Made by a program: the position numbers and the translations under genes. 59,174 bases of DNA from NCBI GenBank assembly GCA_030065855.1, contig JASJCT010000030.1, positions 1-59,174 of the forward strand, read 5' to 3'. The stretch is from Myxococcota bacterium. Lineage in GTDB: Bacteria; Myxococcota_A; Polyangia; JAAYKL01. Each line of letters starts with the position of its first letter. Within the stretch, counting starts at the first letter, position 1. Of the stretch, positions 37,509 to 46,893 are shown one piece after another. The notes beneath the pieces were generated by a model. The model had not been told where the DNA came from, did not search any database, and was given only the letters and a program-made list of their open reading frames with translations.

Positions 37509-38357
37509 TTGAATAGAGTTCCAATCCTCATAGGGCCACATTTCCTGATTGCAGCCTTGGCTTTGGCACTCCCTGGCTGCAATGGCGCATCAAATAGCGA
37601 CAGCAATGAGGACGCCAATAGCAGTGACAGCGTCGACACAGGCCAAGATACGAACATCAGCTCTGATTCGGACGTGGATACAAACACTGAACTCGATTCA
37701 GACCTGGACACAAATACTGAATCTGAATCCGATTCAGCCGTAGACACGGAAACTGAGAGCAACACAGACATAGATACTGAAACAGAGACAGGGACAGACA
37801 CCTACGAGTTGGACACGGACTGGGAGCTGCCCTGTGATCCTTACCCGGATGGGCCCTATAACTGGAGCCTCGAGACCACTGTCAGCCACACCGCGTTTCC
37901 AGCCATGTGGGGGCCAGAAGGAGCGTTGACCAACCTCGATATGTGCGAGGTCCATAAGAATCATAATACCTTGAAATCACTCATCTTCGCTTTAGAGCAA
38001 CCCGGGTGCGGCTGTCTAGCAGAGCAACTGCGGGCCCTGGCAGACAATTACGACAAGGTGCTCGAGTACAACAGCGATATCGTGGCGGTCTCCTATTCAG
38101 ATCTCACCAATGGGGTTAGTCTGCCCCCTGAAGCTGTGAGCCCCATTGTCAACAGCTTGGGCTGGACTGGAGGTTGGCGCATTCAGGATTCAGAACAACA
38201 GATCTGGATAGGTGGATGCTACGACCAATGTCTGTTCCAGACCGCTGGCGTGCTGTTTGTGCTTGATACCGCCACCATGAGCATCGCCTCGTACAGCCCG
38301 CTAGATTTTGCCGCTGTGTTGGAGGTTATCAAGCAAATCGATACAGAGAACCCTTAG
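37509..38357 (+). CDS. SD/TD-linker lipoprotein with thioredoxin-like domain
   Basis: No ATG suits this frame; the TTG at 37509 gives a good signal peptide (LIGPHFLIAALALALPGC) with lipobox LPGC. A long acidic SD/TD/Glu linker (about 28-98) leads to a domain of about 180 residues. There, LKSLIFALEQPGCGCLAEQLRALADNYD looks like the active-site strand and helix of a redoxin, with GCGC at the usual CxxC place. Later Cys (GGCYDQC) could form a second pair. The thioredoxin fold is my inference from pattern only. It is divergent from the ladder lipoprotein gene; the starts are 54 bp apart, so they may share a control region. Confidence 0.6.
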   Translation: MNRVPILIGPHFLIAALALALPGCNGASNSDSNEDANSSDSVDTGQDTNISSDSDVDTNTELDSDLDTNTESESDSAVDTETESNTDIDTETETGTDTYELDTDWELPCDPYPDGPYNWSLETTVSHTAFPAMWGPEGALTNLDMCEVHKNHNTLKSLIFALEQPGCGCLAEQLRALADNYDKVLEYNSDIVAVSYSDLTNGVSLPPEAVSPIVNSLGWTGGWRIQDSEQQIWIGGCYDQCLFQTAGVLFVLDTATMSIASYSPLDFAAVLEVIKQIDTENP

Positions 38358-38375
38358 CTCAACGAAGCCATCGGT

Positions 38376-40295
38376 TTAAGACAACAGCAGCATCAATATC
38401 TGGGTCAGGCGTGTTGTTGTATCAGCGGTCATTTGCTTACCAACCAGAGCGCAACCACAACCATCGTCTGATCCTTGTAAAGCATCCCCATCTGAATCCG
38501 AGTCGCTATCGCTGTCTGAGTCACTGTCGCTATCCGAATCACTATCGCTGTCTGAGTCGCTATCGCTATCCGAGTCGCTATCGCTATCCGAATCACTGTC
38601 GCTATCCGAGTCACTGTCGGTATCAGTATCTGAGTCGCTATCGCTATCTGAATCACCGTCTGTATCAGTGTCTGTATCAGTATCGGTGTCGGTATCAGTG
38701 TCTGTATCAGTATCAGTGTCAGTATCAGTGTCGGTATCGGTGTCAGTATCAGTGTCGGTATCGGTATCTACAGCACCGGTCACAGTACCTGAAATGCCGA
38801 AATAGCCGACAGAGCTGTAGCGCGAGAACCCATCAGCAGGCGTGCCTTCCTCGCCACCGGCCACGCGTAGTGTGTATTCGCCGGATTCCAGGGGGGTCTG
38901 TAAGTTGGCATAGCGTGCGGCCTTAGGATTATGCTCAACCACCACATTGCCCGAGCTGTCGAGAATGGCCGCGTGAACATCCAGCATTGCCCCGCCAATG
39001 TGCTCGATTCTCTCGACCGTGATATCCAGCTCTCCGCTGCTGGCGATTTCAAAAGAGAAGTCGTCTTCGTCGTATCCCGTATCAAAGACGTTGATTTGTC
39101 CGAAGTTCTCTGCCCATTCGAGCGTGTCATTTACAATTACCAAGGGCTGGGCATCGATGATGTCATCGGATGCCAGGTCGACAACACTCGAAGCCACGGC
39201 ATAAAAATCAGTGGTTACGTTTGCCCCGGCATATTCGCCTTTGCTCCACTGAAAAAGCGCTTCATCCCAGTTATTGCCGTACCAGTAGTTCCCCATGATA
39301 GGGACCCATTGGAACTCTGGAATTCCCGTAAAATACGTTTCCCCTGCAGTGGTTCCATAATCGTAGACCCCGAGCAAGTGGCCATACTCGTGCAACGCAG
39401 TGCGACCTGTGCCGTACCCGTCGGCATGGCGATAGACATGACATCCTTTGGATGACCCAAAGCAGTCTACGCAGCAATAGGATCTGCCTTCGCTATTGTC
39501 AAAATACGCGTATCCCCTGTTGTAGGCAGATGATGCATCGTAGAGCGCTTTGTTGGTGGTTACGTTGAGGTCGAACATGGAAAGCCCCGATGCGACAACC
39601 TGCCAGGTCACCCACATGTCTTCCCTGGTTAAAGTAATAGGATCTGCCCCATTCATCATGTCTCGAATATCCATCCAGAGCACCTTGGTAGATTCTGGTT
39701 TGCTTTGAAGATCGTTGAGATCTGCGTCATCTGGCAAGGGACCGAGGTGGGGCAGATCTGGGTATTCTTCTCTGGCGTATTCGGGCATGAATGGCCTGGG
39801 GCCCGTATCTGGTTGAGGTATATCGTCGATGCTGTAGATCTCGGAGACCAGGACCTGCTTTACCGAGACGACCTTGTTTGCATCTGTTGCGTACTTGTAA
39901 ACAAGGTTGGTATCAGCGAAATAGACCCAGCCATAGACCTTTTGAACGTCGCCTTTCAGCATGAACGCTGTGTGCGGGACCCCTCGCACTGAACCACCCA
40001 TGGATAAATACCCGTCCTCGTAGTCATAGACATGAATTAAAACCTGGATATCCGCACCAGATGTAGAAGATACCGCCACAAAATCGCCATTCCGTGTGTA
40101 TTGGCTCACGAGATCCTGGATGAACGATGCGGTCTTGTCCAAGGGGAGCGCTGCGTTGGTATCTGGAACAGTTGCATAGAGCTGGGAGTTGCTGATGAGC
40201 AAAGCGGCGAAGGCCAGTGAGGCGGTGTATATCTTGCCAAGATTTGAAGTAACATAGCTCTTTTCAAAAGATTTTGTCTCTTTGCCGTACATCAT
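38376..40295 (-). CDS. Secreted metzincin protease with SD/TD stalk and MYXO-CTERM-like tail
   Basis: The ATG at 40295 follows AAGGAG and gives 639 residues. A signal peptide (ending near QLYA) precedes a pro-region. A metzincin core follows, with [15 protein letters not shown]: HExxHxxGxxD, the third zinc ligand being Asp. A probable Met-turn, PIMGNYW, comes shortly after. A beta domain of the type found after secreted proteases (about 395-510, [21 protein letters not shown]) is followed by about 80 residues of TD then SD repeats. The tail [12 protein letters not shown] plus a short hydrophobic stretch resembles MYXO-CTERM signals but lacks the final Arg cluster. It probably degrades external protein while attached to the surface. 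Confidence 0.85.
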   Translation of the reverse strand: MMYGKETKSFEKSYVTSNLGKIYTASLAFAALLISNSQLYATVPDTNAALPLDKTASFIQDLVSQYTRNGDFVAVSSTSGADIQVLIHVYDYEDGYLSMGGSVRGVPHTAFMLKGDVQKVYGWVYFADTNLVYKYATDANKVVSVKQVLVSEIYSIDDIPQPDTGPRPFMPEYAREEYPDLPHLGPLPDDADLNDLQSKPESTKVLWMDIRDMMNGADPITLTREDMWVTWQVVASGLSMFDLNVTTNKALYDASSAYNRGYAYFDNSEGRSYCCVDCFGSSKGCHVYRHADGYGTGRTALHEYGHLLGVYDYGTTAGETYFTGIPEFQWVPIMGNYWYGNNWDEALFQWSKGEYAGANVTTDFYAVASSVVDLASDDIIDAQPLVIVNDTLEWAENFGQINVFDTGYDEDDFSFEIASSGELDITVERIEHIGGAMLDVHAAILDSSGNVVVEHNPKAARYANLQTPLESGEYTLRVAGGEEGTPADGFSRYSSVGYFGISGTVTGAVDTDTDTDTDTDTDTDTDTDTDTDTDTDTDTDTDTDTDGDSDSDSDSDTDTDSDSDSDSDSDSDSDSDSDSDSDSDSDSDSDSDSDSDSDSDSDGDALQGSDDGCGCALVGKQMTADTTTRLTQILMLLLS

Positions 40296-40452
40296 ATTCA
40301 CAACTCCTTATCTGTTTAGCAAAACTTGATATTTGATCGAATCACCGGACCAAGCCCCTTTTTCTAGCCACCCCAGTCTAGCATTTTCTGCAGAGAATTT
40401 ATACCCACGTTTCTTTGTTTTTTGTGTTTTCCAATGACGCTTAAACGGCCCG

Positions 40453-41661
40453 CTACAACATCTTGTTTTCGATTAAATCAGTGATCTCGTCCACGAAATC
40501 AGTGTAGACGTTGTCTGTTGCTGGGCCGTTGAAACCAGTATGAAGCTTGAGGAGGTTGCCTTGTTTGTCGAAAAAGAGGGTGGTTGGATAAGACTTGATG
40601 TGGTTGAGCATGGGCAATGATTTTACAGCTTCTTCTTTATCCGAGTTCCCAGCAAATAGAATTTCGTAGTCAACATTCATGTCTGCTTTGAACCTGTCAA
40701 TATATCCAACAGCTGCTTCAAACGTATCTACTGGCTCAAATGCCAGAGCAACAATCTCGAGTCCATTGCTTCTATATTTTTCGTAGAGCACGTTTAACAA
40801 CACCGTCTCATCCATACAGTTGGGACACCAGGTACCAGTGATCTGAACGATGGTGGGCTTGCCAGCAAAATCTGAAAATTTGATTATCTCGCCCTTTGTG
40901 TTTGGAAATGCGAAGTCAAATTTTTCTCCGTCTTTGATGTGGGTCAGCGTATCTGGATCTGGAAGTTCGTATGCCGCTACTTTGACGGCCGTCCAAGGTT
41001 CGCTCCAATGATTACCAGAGTAGAACATGCCCGCTAATACATTGCCTTGTTTCAGTTTTGCCTCAAACAAAAAGGCATGGGACCCATCAAAACAAGAAAT
41101 CCGCAACATGTCTCGATCAAGCACGCCTTCTACATATCGATAGTCTCCAGTAGTCGTGCGAAACGTGCCCGTAACTTTGGAACCGTTTTGTTTAAACACG
41201 CCCTTAGCGATGTATTCGCCCTCGCTTCCCTGAGAGAACGTCGCCTTCCAATTCCCCGACACATCATTGGATGAAGACCCACTGAACCGCTTTGTCCCTG
41301 GTACCAGCGTTACTGGAATGGTGCAGTGATCTCCCTTGGCGTAGTTATGCCAATGGCCTGCAAACCCATTTCCATCTGCCGTTAAAAAGAACCTGTTGTT
41401 GAACGCCGGCATCCTGAATTCGAGTGAGTTGCCTCCAATTGCCACATCAACAGCTTCGATCTTTTCTTCAGCATTTAAGATGAAGATCTTTCCGCCTTCC
41501 ATAATGACGTTGGTAGGCAAGTAGCGCGCTTCGCCGATCTCAAATGTTAAAATGTAGGCGCCATCTGTAGATTGATGCACAGGTGTTTCAAGCTTTGTAT
41601 CTTTAACGCACCCAAGTGCAAAAAAAGCAACCGCTGTGCTAACTAGGACGCTGAGTTTCAT
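40453..41661 (-). CDS. TlpA-like thiol-disulfide lipoprotein
   Basis: A ribosome site AGGAG precedes the ATG, and the lipobox ALGC lies at about residues 15-18 of 402. Residues about 25-240 form a beta-rich N-terminal domain with repeats of the sort found in some TlpA-like proteins. The C-terminal part (about 255-400) is a redoxin domain: KFSDFAGKPTIVQITGTWCPNCMDE carries the redox CPNC motif, and SYPTTLFFDKQGNLLK has the expected cis-Pro. It should reduce or rearrange disulfides in the periplasm, or help cytochrome maturation. The gene is not close to any cytochrome gene, and it is divergent from the M2/M3-like peptidase gene. Confidence 0.82.
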   Translation of the reverse strand: MKLSVLVSTAVAFFALGCVKDTKLETPVHQSTDGAYILTFEIGEARYLPTNVIMEGGKIFILNAEEKIEAVDVAIGGNSLEFRMPAFNNRFFLTADGNGFAGHWHNYAKGDHCTIPVTLVPGTKRFSGSSSNDVSGNWKATFSQGSEGEYIAKGVFKQNGSKVTGTFRTTTGDYRYVEGVLDRDMLRISCFDGSHAFLFEAKLKQGNVLAGMFYSGNHWSEPWTAVKVAAYELPDPDTLTHIKDGEKFDFAFPNTKGEIIKFSDFAGKPTIVQITGTWCPNCMDETVLLNVLYEKYRSNGLEIVALAFEPVDTFEAAVGYIDRFKADMNVDYEILFAGNSDKEEAVKSLPMLNHIKSYPTTLFFDKQGNLLKLHTGFNGPATDNVYTDFVDEITDLIENKML

Positions 41662-41873
41662 ACTTACTCCTCTGACTTTTTAAACCACCTATTACTCTCA
41701 CAAATCTCAACACCGTGTCCATGGACTTGAGATCTTGCCCGATATGTCTTGCGATTTTGAGCAGGCTGGGTCTGTTGAACTCTAAAGCAACGCCTAGCAA
41801 ACGACAAAAACATTCGACGAATCGCTGAACTATTGATACACAGGTAGGCGGACTATTTCTGGGAGGTAAACCA

Positions 41874-43622
41874 ATGGAAAGACGAACACTGGGTTTTGTC
41901 GGAATAATAACCCTGATGGTCGGGTGTGGCGGAGCGAGCACGCCAGCATCGACAGAACCGGTGGAGGCGATTGAGATCGAAACCACAAGTGAGGAGCGAG
42001 TAGTGACCCCACAGCAACGCGCCGAAGCATTTCAAACCCAGTACATCGGGCAGCTCATTGCCTTGTACAGATACCAAACCAATGCCTATTGGAAAGCTGC
42101 CAACACGGGTGAGATAGAGGACTTCGAAACCTTTGCCAAGGCAGATTTCGAGTTAAAAAAGCTCCACAGCGACAAAGACGCCTACCGGGAATTGTTGGAT
42201 ATCCTCGCGCACAAAGACCAACTCGATCCCCTCACGAAACGGTCCTTGGAAGTGGCTGAGCTGAACTATCGAGGCAATCAAATGCCCGAAGACAAACTAG
42301 AGGCCATCTCCAAGGCTTCAGCTGAAATAGAGCAGATCTTCGCTTCGTTTAGAGGGGAACTGGACGGGGAGAAGTTTTCCGACAACGACCTCCAGGAGAT
42401 GCTCGCCGAAGAAAAGAAGAGCAAGAAGCGCCAGGCCATTTGGGAAACCATGAAGCAAGTGGGCGCTGCAGCAGCGCCAAACCTGGTGGAACTGGTCAAA
42501 TTGCGCAACGAAGCAGCCAAGTCCATGGGCTACAAAAACTTCTGGGAAATGGCGATCCTGCTCCAGGAGCACGATCCTGCGCATCTCATGGCCATTTTTG
42601 CCGAACTCGAAACAGTTACCGACGCGCCGTTTGAAAAGATGAAGGCAAAACTCGATCAGGAAATAGCCAAAAAACTCAAGGTGAAACGCGCCAAGATGAT
42701 GCCCTGGCACTACGACAATCCATTCTTCCAGGCCCCGCCCCCGTCAGCAGAGGTGAACCTAGACGATTTTTTTGAAAAGAGAAAGAAAGAAGAAATCGTC
42801 GCTTTGGGAGACAAGTTCTTCACCGATATTGGTCTCCCCCTGGGAACCATCGTGGAGAAATCAGACTTTTACGAACGGGAGGGCAAAAACCAGCACGCAT
42901 TTTGTATCGATATGGACAAAGAGGGAGATGTCCGAACCCTGCTCAATATCAAGCCCACGGCCAATTGGATGGAGGTCATGCTCCACGAGCAGGGTCATGC
43001 AGTGTACTCCAAGTTCATCGATCGGGAGTTGCCTTACAACCTCAGGGATGCGGCGCACATATTCACCACCGAGGCGGTGGCCATGCTCTTCGGCGCTCTG
43101 GTGTCCAACCCCACCTGGCTACGACAGTACGCCGGCGTGGACGCGACAACCCTCGTGAAAAAGACCGCCGCCATCCTGGAACAGCGGAAGCGGGAACAGC
43201 TCATTTTCTCCCGTTGGACCATGGTGATGTTTCACTTTGAAAAATCGCTGTACGAGAACCCGGACCAGGACCTGAACAAGCTCTGGTGGGACTATGTGGA
43301 GCGGTTCCAAGGCCTTACCCGTCCAGCGGATAGGGATCAACCGGACTGGGCTGCCAAGATCCACTTTGCCATCGCACCGGTGTACTACCACAACTATATG
43401 CTCGGCGAATTGATGGCCGCGCAGATGCGATCCACACTGGTCCGAATTTCCGGTCACCAAGGGGCGGCCACCACATTGGATTTCACGGCGCATAGCCAGT
43501 TCGAGAGCTACTTCAAGGAGAAAATTTTCGCCCCGGCCCAGTCCAAACCCTGGCCCGAATTCGTCAAAGACGCCACAGGAGAACCCCTTACTGCCAAACA
43601 CTTTGCCGCTGAACTTCAGTAA
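41874..43622 (+). CDS. Lipoprotein zinc peptidase of the M2/M3-like group
   Basis: GGGAGG precedes the ATG. The signal peptide ends in lipobox MVGC (residues 17-20 or so) and the protein has 582 residues, largely helical. The zinc site is MLHEQGHAVYSKFI (HExxH), with the third ligand Glu in TTEAVAMLFG about 25 residues later, a gluzincin arrangement. The stretch RELPYNLRDAA between them resembles ACE-type M2 peptidases; the helical body also fits M3 oligopeptidases. It likely cuts small peptides in the periplasm. The choice between M2 and M3 is open. The following small lipoprotein is 113 bp away. Confidence 0.78.
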   Translation: MERRTLGFVGIITLMVGCGGASTPASTEPVEAIEIETTSEERVVTPQQRAEAFQTQYIGQLIALYRYQTNAYWKAANTGEIEDFETFAKADFELKKLHSDKDAYRELLDILAHKDQLDPLTKRSLEVAELNYRGNQMPEDKLEAISKASAEIEQIFASFRGELDGEKFSDNDLQEMLAEEKKSKKRQAIWETMKQVGAAAAPNLVELVKLRNEAAKSMGYKNFWEMAILLQEHDPAHLMAIFAELETVTDAPFEKMKAKLDQEIAKKLKVKRAKMMPWHYDNPFFQAPPPSAEVNLDDFFEKRKKEEIVALGDKFFTDIGLPLGTIVEKSDFYEREGKNQHAFCIDMDKEGDVRTLLNIKPTANWMEVMLHEQGHAVYSKFIDRELPYNLRDAAHIFTTEAVAMLFGALVSNPTWLRQYAGVDATTLVKKTAAILEQRKREQLIFSRWTMVMFHFEKSLYENPDQDLNKLWWDYVERFQGLTRPADRDQPDWAAKIHFAIAPVYYHNYMLGELMAAQMRSTLVRISGHQGAATTLDFTAHSQFESYFKEKIFAPAQSKPWPEFVKDATGEPLTAKHFAAELQ

Positions 43623-43735
43623 CCCCTTAAGGCGTATCTCCAACAGTTACTCATGAGCTCTCATAGCTCTTAGCATTTTTCGCAGGTGGTGTTAAGCTAT
43701 AGGGAATCGGTGCTTCCTTGCGCCGGAGGTTGGTA

Positions 43736-43993
43736 GTGAAGACCCTGTGGCTTCTATTTCTTGTAGCGCTGATCAGCGCCTTGGTCGCTGGCTGTGGCGA
43801 ATGCGAGACGTCGGCCGATTGCTCGTCAGGCATGGTATGTGCGAAAAAGGCTTGCATTCCCATGCTGGAAGAGGGTGCATCTCCGTTCTTCTCCCCAGAC
43901 GGCGGGCCAGTGAATGGCATTAATATCACCGGCGGCTCAGCTGGTGGATCCGCTGGTGGAAACAGCCCCAATCAAGAATACGAATTTGGCTGA
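43736..43993 (+). CDS. Small Cys-rich lipoprotein
   Basis: The GTG at 43736 has GGAGG six bases before it, which is better than the upstream in-frame TTG. The 85-residue product has signal peptide MKTLWLLFLVALISALVAGC with the lipid-accepting Cys at about 20. The sequence CGECETSADCSSGMVCAKKAC follows, a pattern of the short Cys knots common in myxobacterial surface proteins. The C-terminal half is rich in Gly, Ser and Pro and probably unstructured. The function is unknown. It follows the peptidase gene in the same direction and precedes the histidine kinase. Confidence 0.65.
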   Translation: MKTLWLLFLVALISALVAGCGECETSADCSSGMVCAKKACIPMLEEGASPFFSPDGGPVNGINITGGSAGGSAGGNSPNQEYEFG

Positions 43994-44065
43994 AAGACCT
44001 GTTGAGGCTGCCTGGTAGGTGGCCGCTATTGTAATTGCCAGGTCTTCTGCGTACGCTGTTCTACA

Positions 44066-46501
44066 ATGCTTTTTAGCCACAAAAACGGTTCTGTGCGGCG
44101 TTGCGTGTCAGCGACTTATGCCCTTTGCGTACTTGTAGCAGCGCTGTTCTCCCCCGGCATCGCCCAGGGAGGCGATGCGCTTTCTTTGCGCAGCGAAAAG
44201 TCCCGTTACAACCTGGTCGACGTCTTCAAAATGCTGGAAGATCCAAACGGTGACCTGACCATTGACGATGTATCCTCAGAGGATTACGCGCACCGGTTCA
44301 GACCTGTGCCAGATGAGCGAAAGGACTTTGGCGGTCTTGACTTAGGCCTCAGCTCGTCTGCTTGGTGGTTGCGCTTTGATATGAGGACAGAAGACCCCGA
44401 AGTAGAAGGCCAGGCCTGGATGATGGTGCTGTCCAATCATCGGTTCGTGGGCCATATGGAAGTCTACACGTTGGCCCACCACCACCGGGCTGGACCGAGT
44501 GACAAGCGCTGGTTGGTGCAACAGCCCAACACCCACCGCTCTGATCGGCACGGCAAGAATCCGGTCTTTCAGTTACCAGACCTGGTAGGTGAGCCACGCC
44601 CCGTCTACCTCAGATTGCAAAGCGACTACCACCTCTACGTGACCCTGTTCCTTAGGGAGGTATCGGACTATATCGACCTCAAACAGGGCGGCTACTTTAT
44701 CAACGGCATCTTCTACGGCATCCTCGGGGTCATCGCCCTGCTCAACTTGCTGATGGCCATTTTTCTACGGGACAGAAGTGCGCTTTGGTATTTTCTTTTT
44801 GTGGTGTTCGTGGGCCTGTTCTTCCTTGGACTGGCTGGCCAGATCACTTTTTTTACCAAGTTCCTCGGCCCCAATTTCTACGGCCACCAATACATGATCA
44901 GTATCTGCGCGATCATGGGGTTTGCCGTGCTGTTTTCCCGTTCGTTTTTACAGACGAGGTCGTTCATTCCCAAACTCGACAAGGTGTTACTGGCATTTCT
45001 GGTCTGTATCGCTGCCGTGCTTTTGGGCTACTCGTTTTTTATCGATGCTTCTCAGTCTGCACAAGAGGCATTAAAGTGGCTGTTAATCCTGTTGGGGGTG
45101 TTGGTGCCGGCAGGGATTATCGGCGCAGGTATCAAGCGGTTGCTCGATGGGTTCAACCCGGCACGTTTATACCTGGCGGCCTGGGGGGCGTTTTCCCTGG
45201 GCACCTTTCTCTTTGCCGTGCCAGTGATCGTAGAAATGGACAGCTGGAAGGCGTTCAAACTGGGGTGCATTGCCAATGTTCTCCTGCTCACCCTAGCTAT
45301 CGTGGATCGCCTGCGCATATTGCGCTCTGAACGGGAGGCCATGTCTGCGGCCAAAGCGTCTGCTGAGTCCGCCCTCAGCGAGACCGAACAAAAGCTTCGA
45401 TCCATCGCTGATGCCTCCACGGCTCAGATCGCCATTACTCAGGACAACCGTTTCATCTACGCCAACCAGGCGTTCATCAATCACTCAGAAATGCCCTGGG
45501 ACCAGCTTCGTAGCACCCCAGTGACAGATTACTTTCCAAGCAAAACCATTGAGAGTCGTCTCAGGGCCCAGGCCGAGGCAGTGGAACAGGGAAAAAACAC
45601 GTATCGTTTCGAGACGCAGGATCGGAATGGACGATGGTTCGAGGTGCACGACAGCTTGGTGGCGTTGGACGGCAGTGATGCCTTGATCACCTCCACATTC
45701 GACGTCACCGAGCGCAAGCTGGCTGAAGAGCAGATGTTCCGTGCCGAAAAGATGGCCTCATTGGGACAGATCATTGCCGGTGTGGCCCATGAGATCAACA
45801 ACCCGAACAACTTTATCTACTTCAATCTACCCATCTTGGAGAAGTACATCGATGCGATGAAACCTTTCATGGATGAAAGCGCGGCAAAGAACCCAGGCCT
45901 CAAGCTGGTCAACATGCCCTATGAAATGTTCATCGAAGATATCTACAAACTTTTAGGCAACATGCAGCACGGTTCCAAGCGGATTACCAGCATTGTTGGG
46001 GACCTGAAGAACTACGTACGCTCAAGCGAGGCAGAGGACAAAAAGCCCGAAAGCCTGAACAGTGTCATCGATCAAGTCATGACCCTGGTGGGCAAGCAGG
46101 TGCGCAAGCGCGTCAAGACCTTCGAGGTCGAGGTTGAGCCCGATCTTCCGCTGGTTCTGATGAACGCCGGCAAGATCGAACAGGTGCTGATCAACCTGGT
46201 GATAAACGCCGGCCAGGCCGTGGACAAGGACGACGCCTGGGTGCGGGTGAACGCCGCTAGCCCGGACGACAACAGGAGATGGGTGGAAGTGTGCGTGTCA
46301 GACAACGGCAGTGGCATTTCAGAGGAGAATCAACACAAGATCTTCGAACCGTTTTTTACCACCAAATCAGAGGAAGCTGGCACAGGCCTCGGCCTGGCCA
46401 TCTCGCAACAGATAATTGACGATCATGGTGGCGAAATTGAGTTGCAAAGCAAAAAGGGACAAGGAACCACGTTCATCCTACGCTTTCCGACTATTAACTA
46501 G
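44066..46501 (+). CDS. 7TMR-DISM/PAS sensor histidine kinase
   Basis: The 811-residue product has a signal peptide and then a periplasmic 7TMR-DISM extracellular domain (about 35-205, with SSAWWLRFDM and RPVYLRLQSDYHL). Seven membrane helices follow (about 210-410, from GGYFINGIFYGILGVIALLNLLMAIF). Then come a PAS domain (about 440-555), a phospho-acceptor helix with ASLGQIIAGVAHEINNPNNF (His in AHEINNP) and an ATPase domain with NLVINAGQAV, DNGSGI and GTGLGLAISQQI. It senses an external ligand, perhaps a carbohydrate, and autophosphorylates. No response regulator is next to it, so it is an orphan or acts on a distant partner. The start is an ATG without a clear ribosome site. Confidence 0.88.
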   Translation: MLFSHKNGSVRRCVSATYALCVLVAALFSPGIAQGGDALSLRSEKSRYNLVDVFKMLEDPNGDLTIDDVSSEDYAHRFRPVPDERKDFGGLDLGLSSSAWWLRFDMRTEDPEVEGQAWMMVLSNHRFVGHMEVYTLAHHHRAGPSDKRWLVQQPNTHRSDRHGKNPVFQLPDLVGEPRPVYLRLQSDYHLYVTLFLREVSDYIDLKQGGYFINGIFYGILGVIALLNLLMAIFLRDRSALWYFLFVVFVGLFFLGLAGQITFFTKFLGPNFYGHQYMISICAIMGFAVLFSRSFLQTRSFIPKLDKVLLAFLVCIAAVLLGYSFFIDASQSAQEALKWLLILLGVLVPAGIIGAGIKRLLDGFNPARLYLAAWGAFSLGTFLFAVPVIVEMDSWKAFKLGCIANVLLLTLAIVDRLRILRSEREAMSAAKASAESALSETEQKLRSIADASTAQIAITQDNRFIYANQAFINHSEMPWDQLRSTPVTDYFPSKTIESRLRAQAEAVEQGKNTYRFETQDRNGRWFEVHDSLVALDGSDALITSTFDVTERKLAEEQMFRAEKMASLGQIIAGVAHEINNPNNFIYFNLPILEKYIDAMKPFMDESAAKNPGLKLVNMPYEMFIEDIYKLLGNMQHGSKRITSIVGDLKNYVRSSEAEDKKPESLNSVIDQVMTLVGKQVRKRVKTFEVEVEPDLPLVLMNAGKIEQVLINLVINAGQAVDKDDAWVRVNAASPDDNRRWVEVCVSDNGSGISEENQHKIFEPFFTTKSEEAGTGLGLAISQQIIDDHGGEIELQSKKGQGTTFILRFPTIN

Positions 46502-46525
46502 CCACTAAATGGCCATTACAGCATC

Positions 46526-46576
46526 TTGTTGTAGCCGTGGGGTTTATCCCCACGGTGAAAAGATATGTAATTCCAT
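46526..46576 (-). repeat. Copy of family A repeat arm
   Basis: GTAGCCGTGGGGTTTATCCC and the 30 bases after it match, on the opposite strand, the right arm and inner flank of the element at 32475-32518 with about one difference. Only one arm is present here. The segment follows the histidine kinase stop by 25 bp and could form a hairpin that acts as a transcript end. Confidence 0.75.
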
Positions 46577-46637
46577 GTCATTCCTTAGGGTTTGTTTTGC
46601 AATGCTATCTATCCTCGAGATACTTCAGAGCACATTG

Positions 46638-46765
46638 AGAGATACTTCAAAGCATCCCGAAGACTGAACCAAAGTATTCCGAGGATACTTTAAAGCATAC
46701 TGAGAGATACTTCAGAGTATCCCAGAGACCGAACCGTTCTATTCCGAAGACCGAGCAGTTCCATG
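46638..46765. repeat. Imperfect 64-bp tandem repeat
   Basis: The segment starting GAGAGATACTTCAAAGCATC at 46638 recurs in altered form at 46702 (GAGAGATACTTCAGAGTATC). Similarity continues for about 48 bp, including GAAC and TATTCCGA blocks. Shorter GATACTT pieces lie before and inside it. Confidence 0.55.
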
Positions 46766-46893
46766 GTACAGACCGGATACATAGGTTTTACAGACCAGAG
46801 ACAACGGGGTACAGCTCAGCTCGAAAAAGCATTGGAATTGAAATAAAATACCCGTATCAGGGGTTATGCCAGAACATTCCGGGAGGCCATAAC

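Larger units (their letters stand above)
46502..46893. other. 392-bp gene-free region with two repeat types
   Basis: The first 75 bp contain a copy of repeat family A. From 46638 an imperfect 64-bp tandem repeat is seen. The end (GGGAGG before the ATG) is the ribosome site of the methyltransferase gene. No credible gene was found. Confidence 0.7.

Noticed and set aside
38411..38926. Tyr/Arg/His-rich plus-strand frame
   Set aside because: It is the complement of the SD/TD tract of the metzincin gene, with extreme composition.
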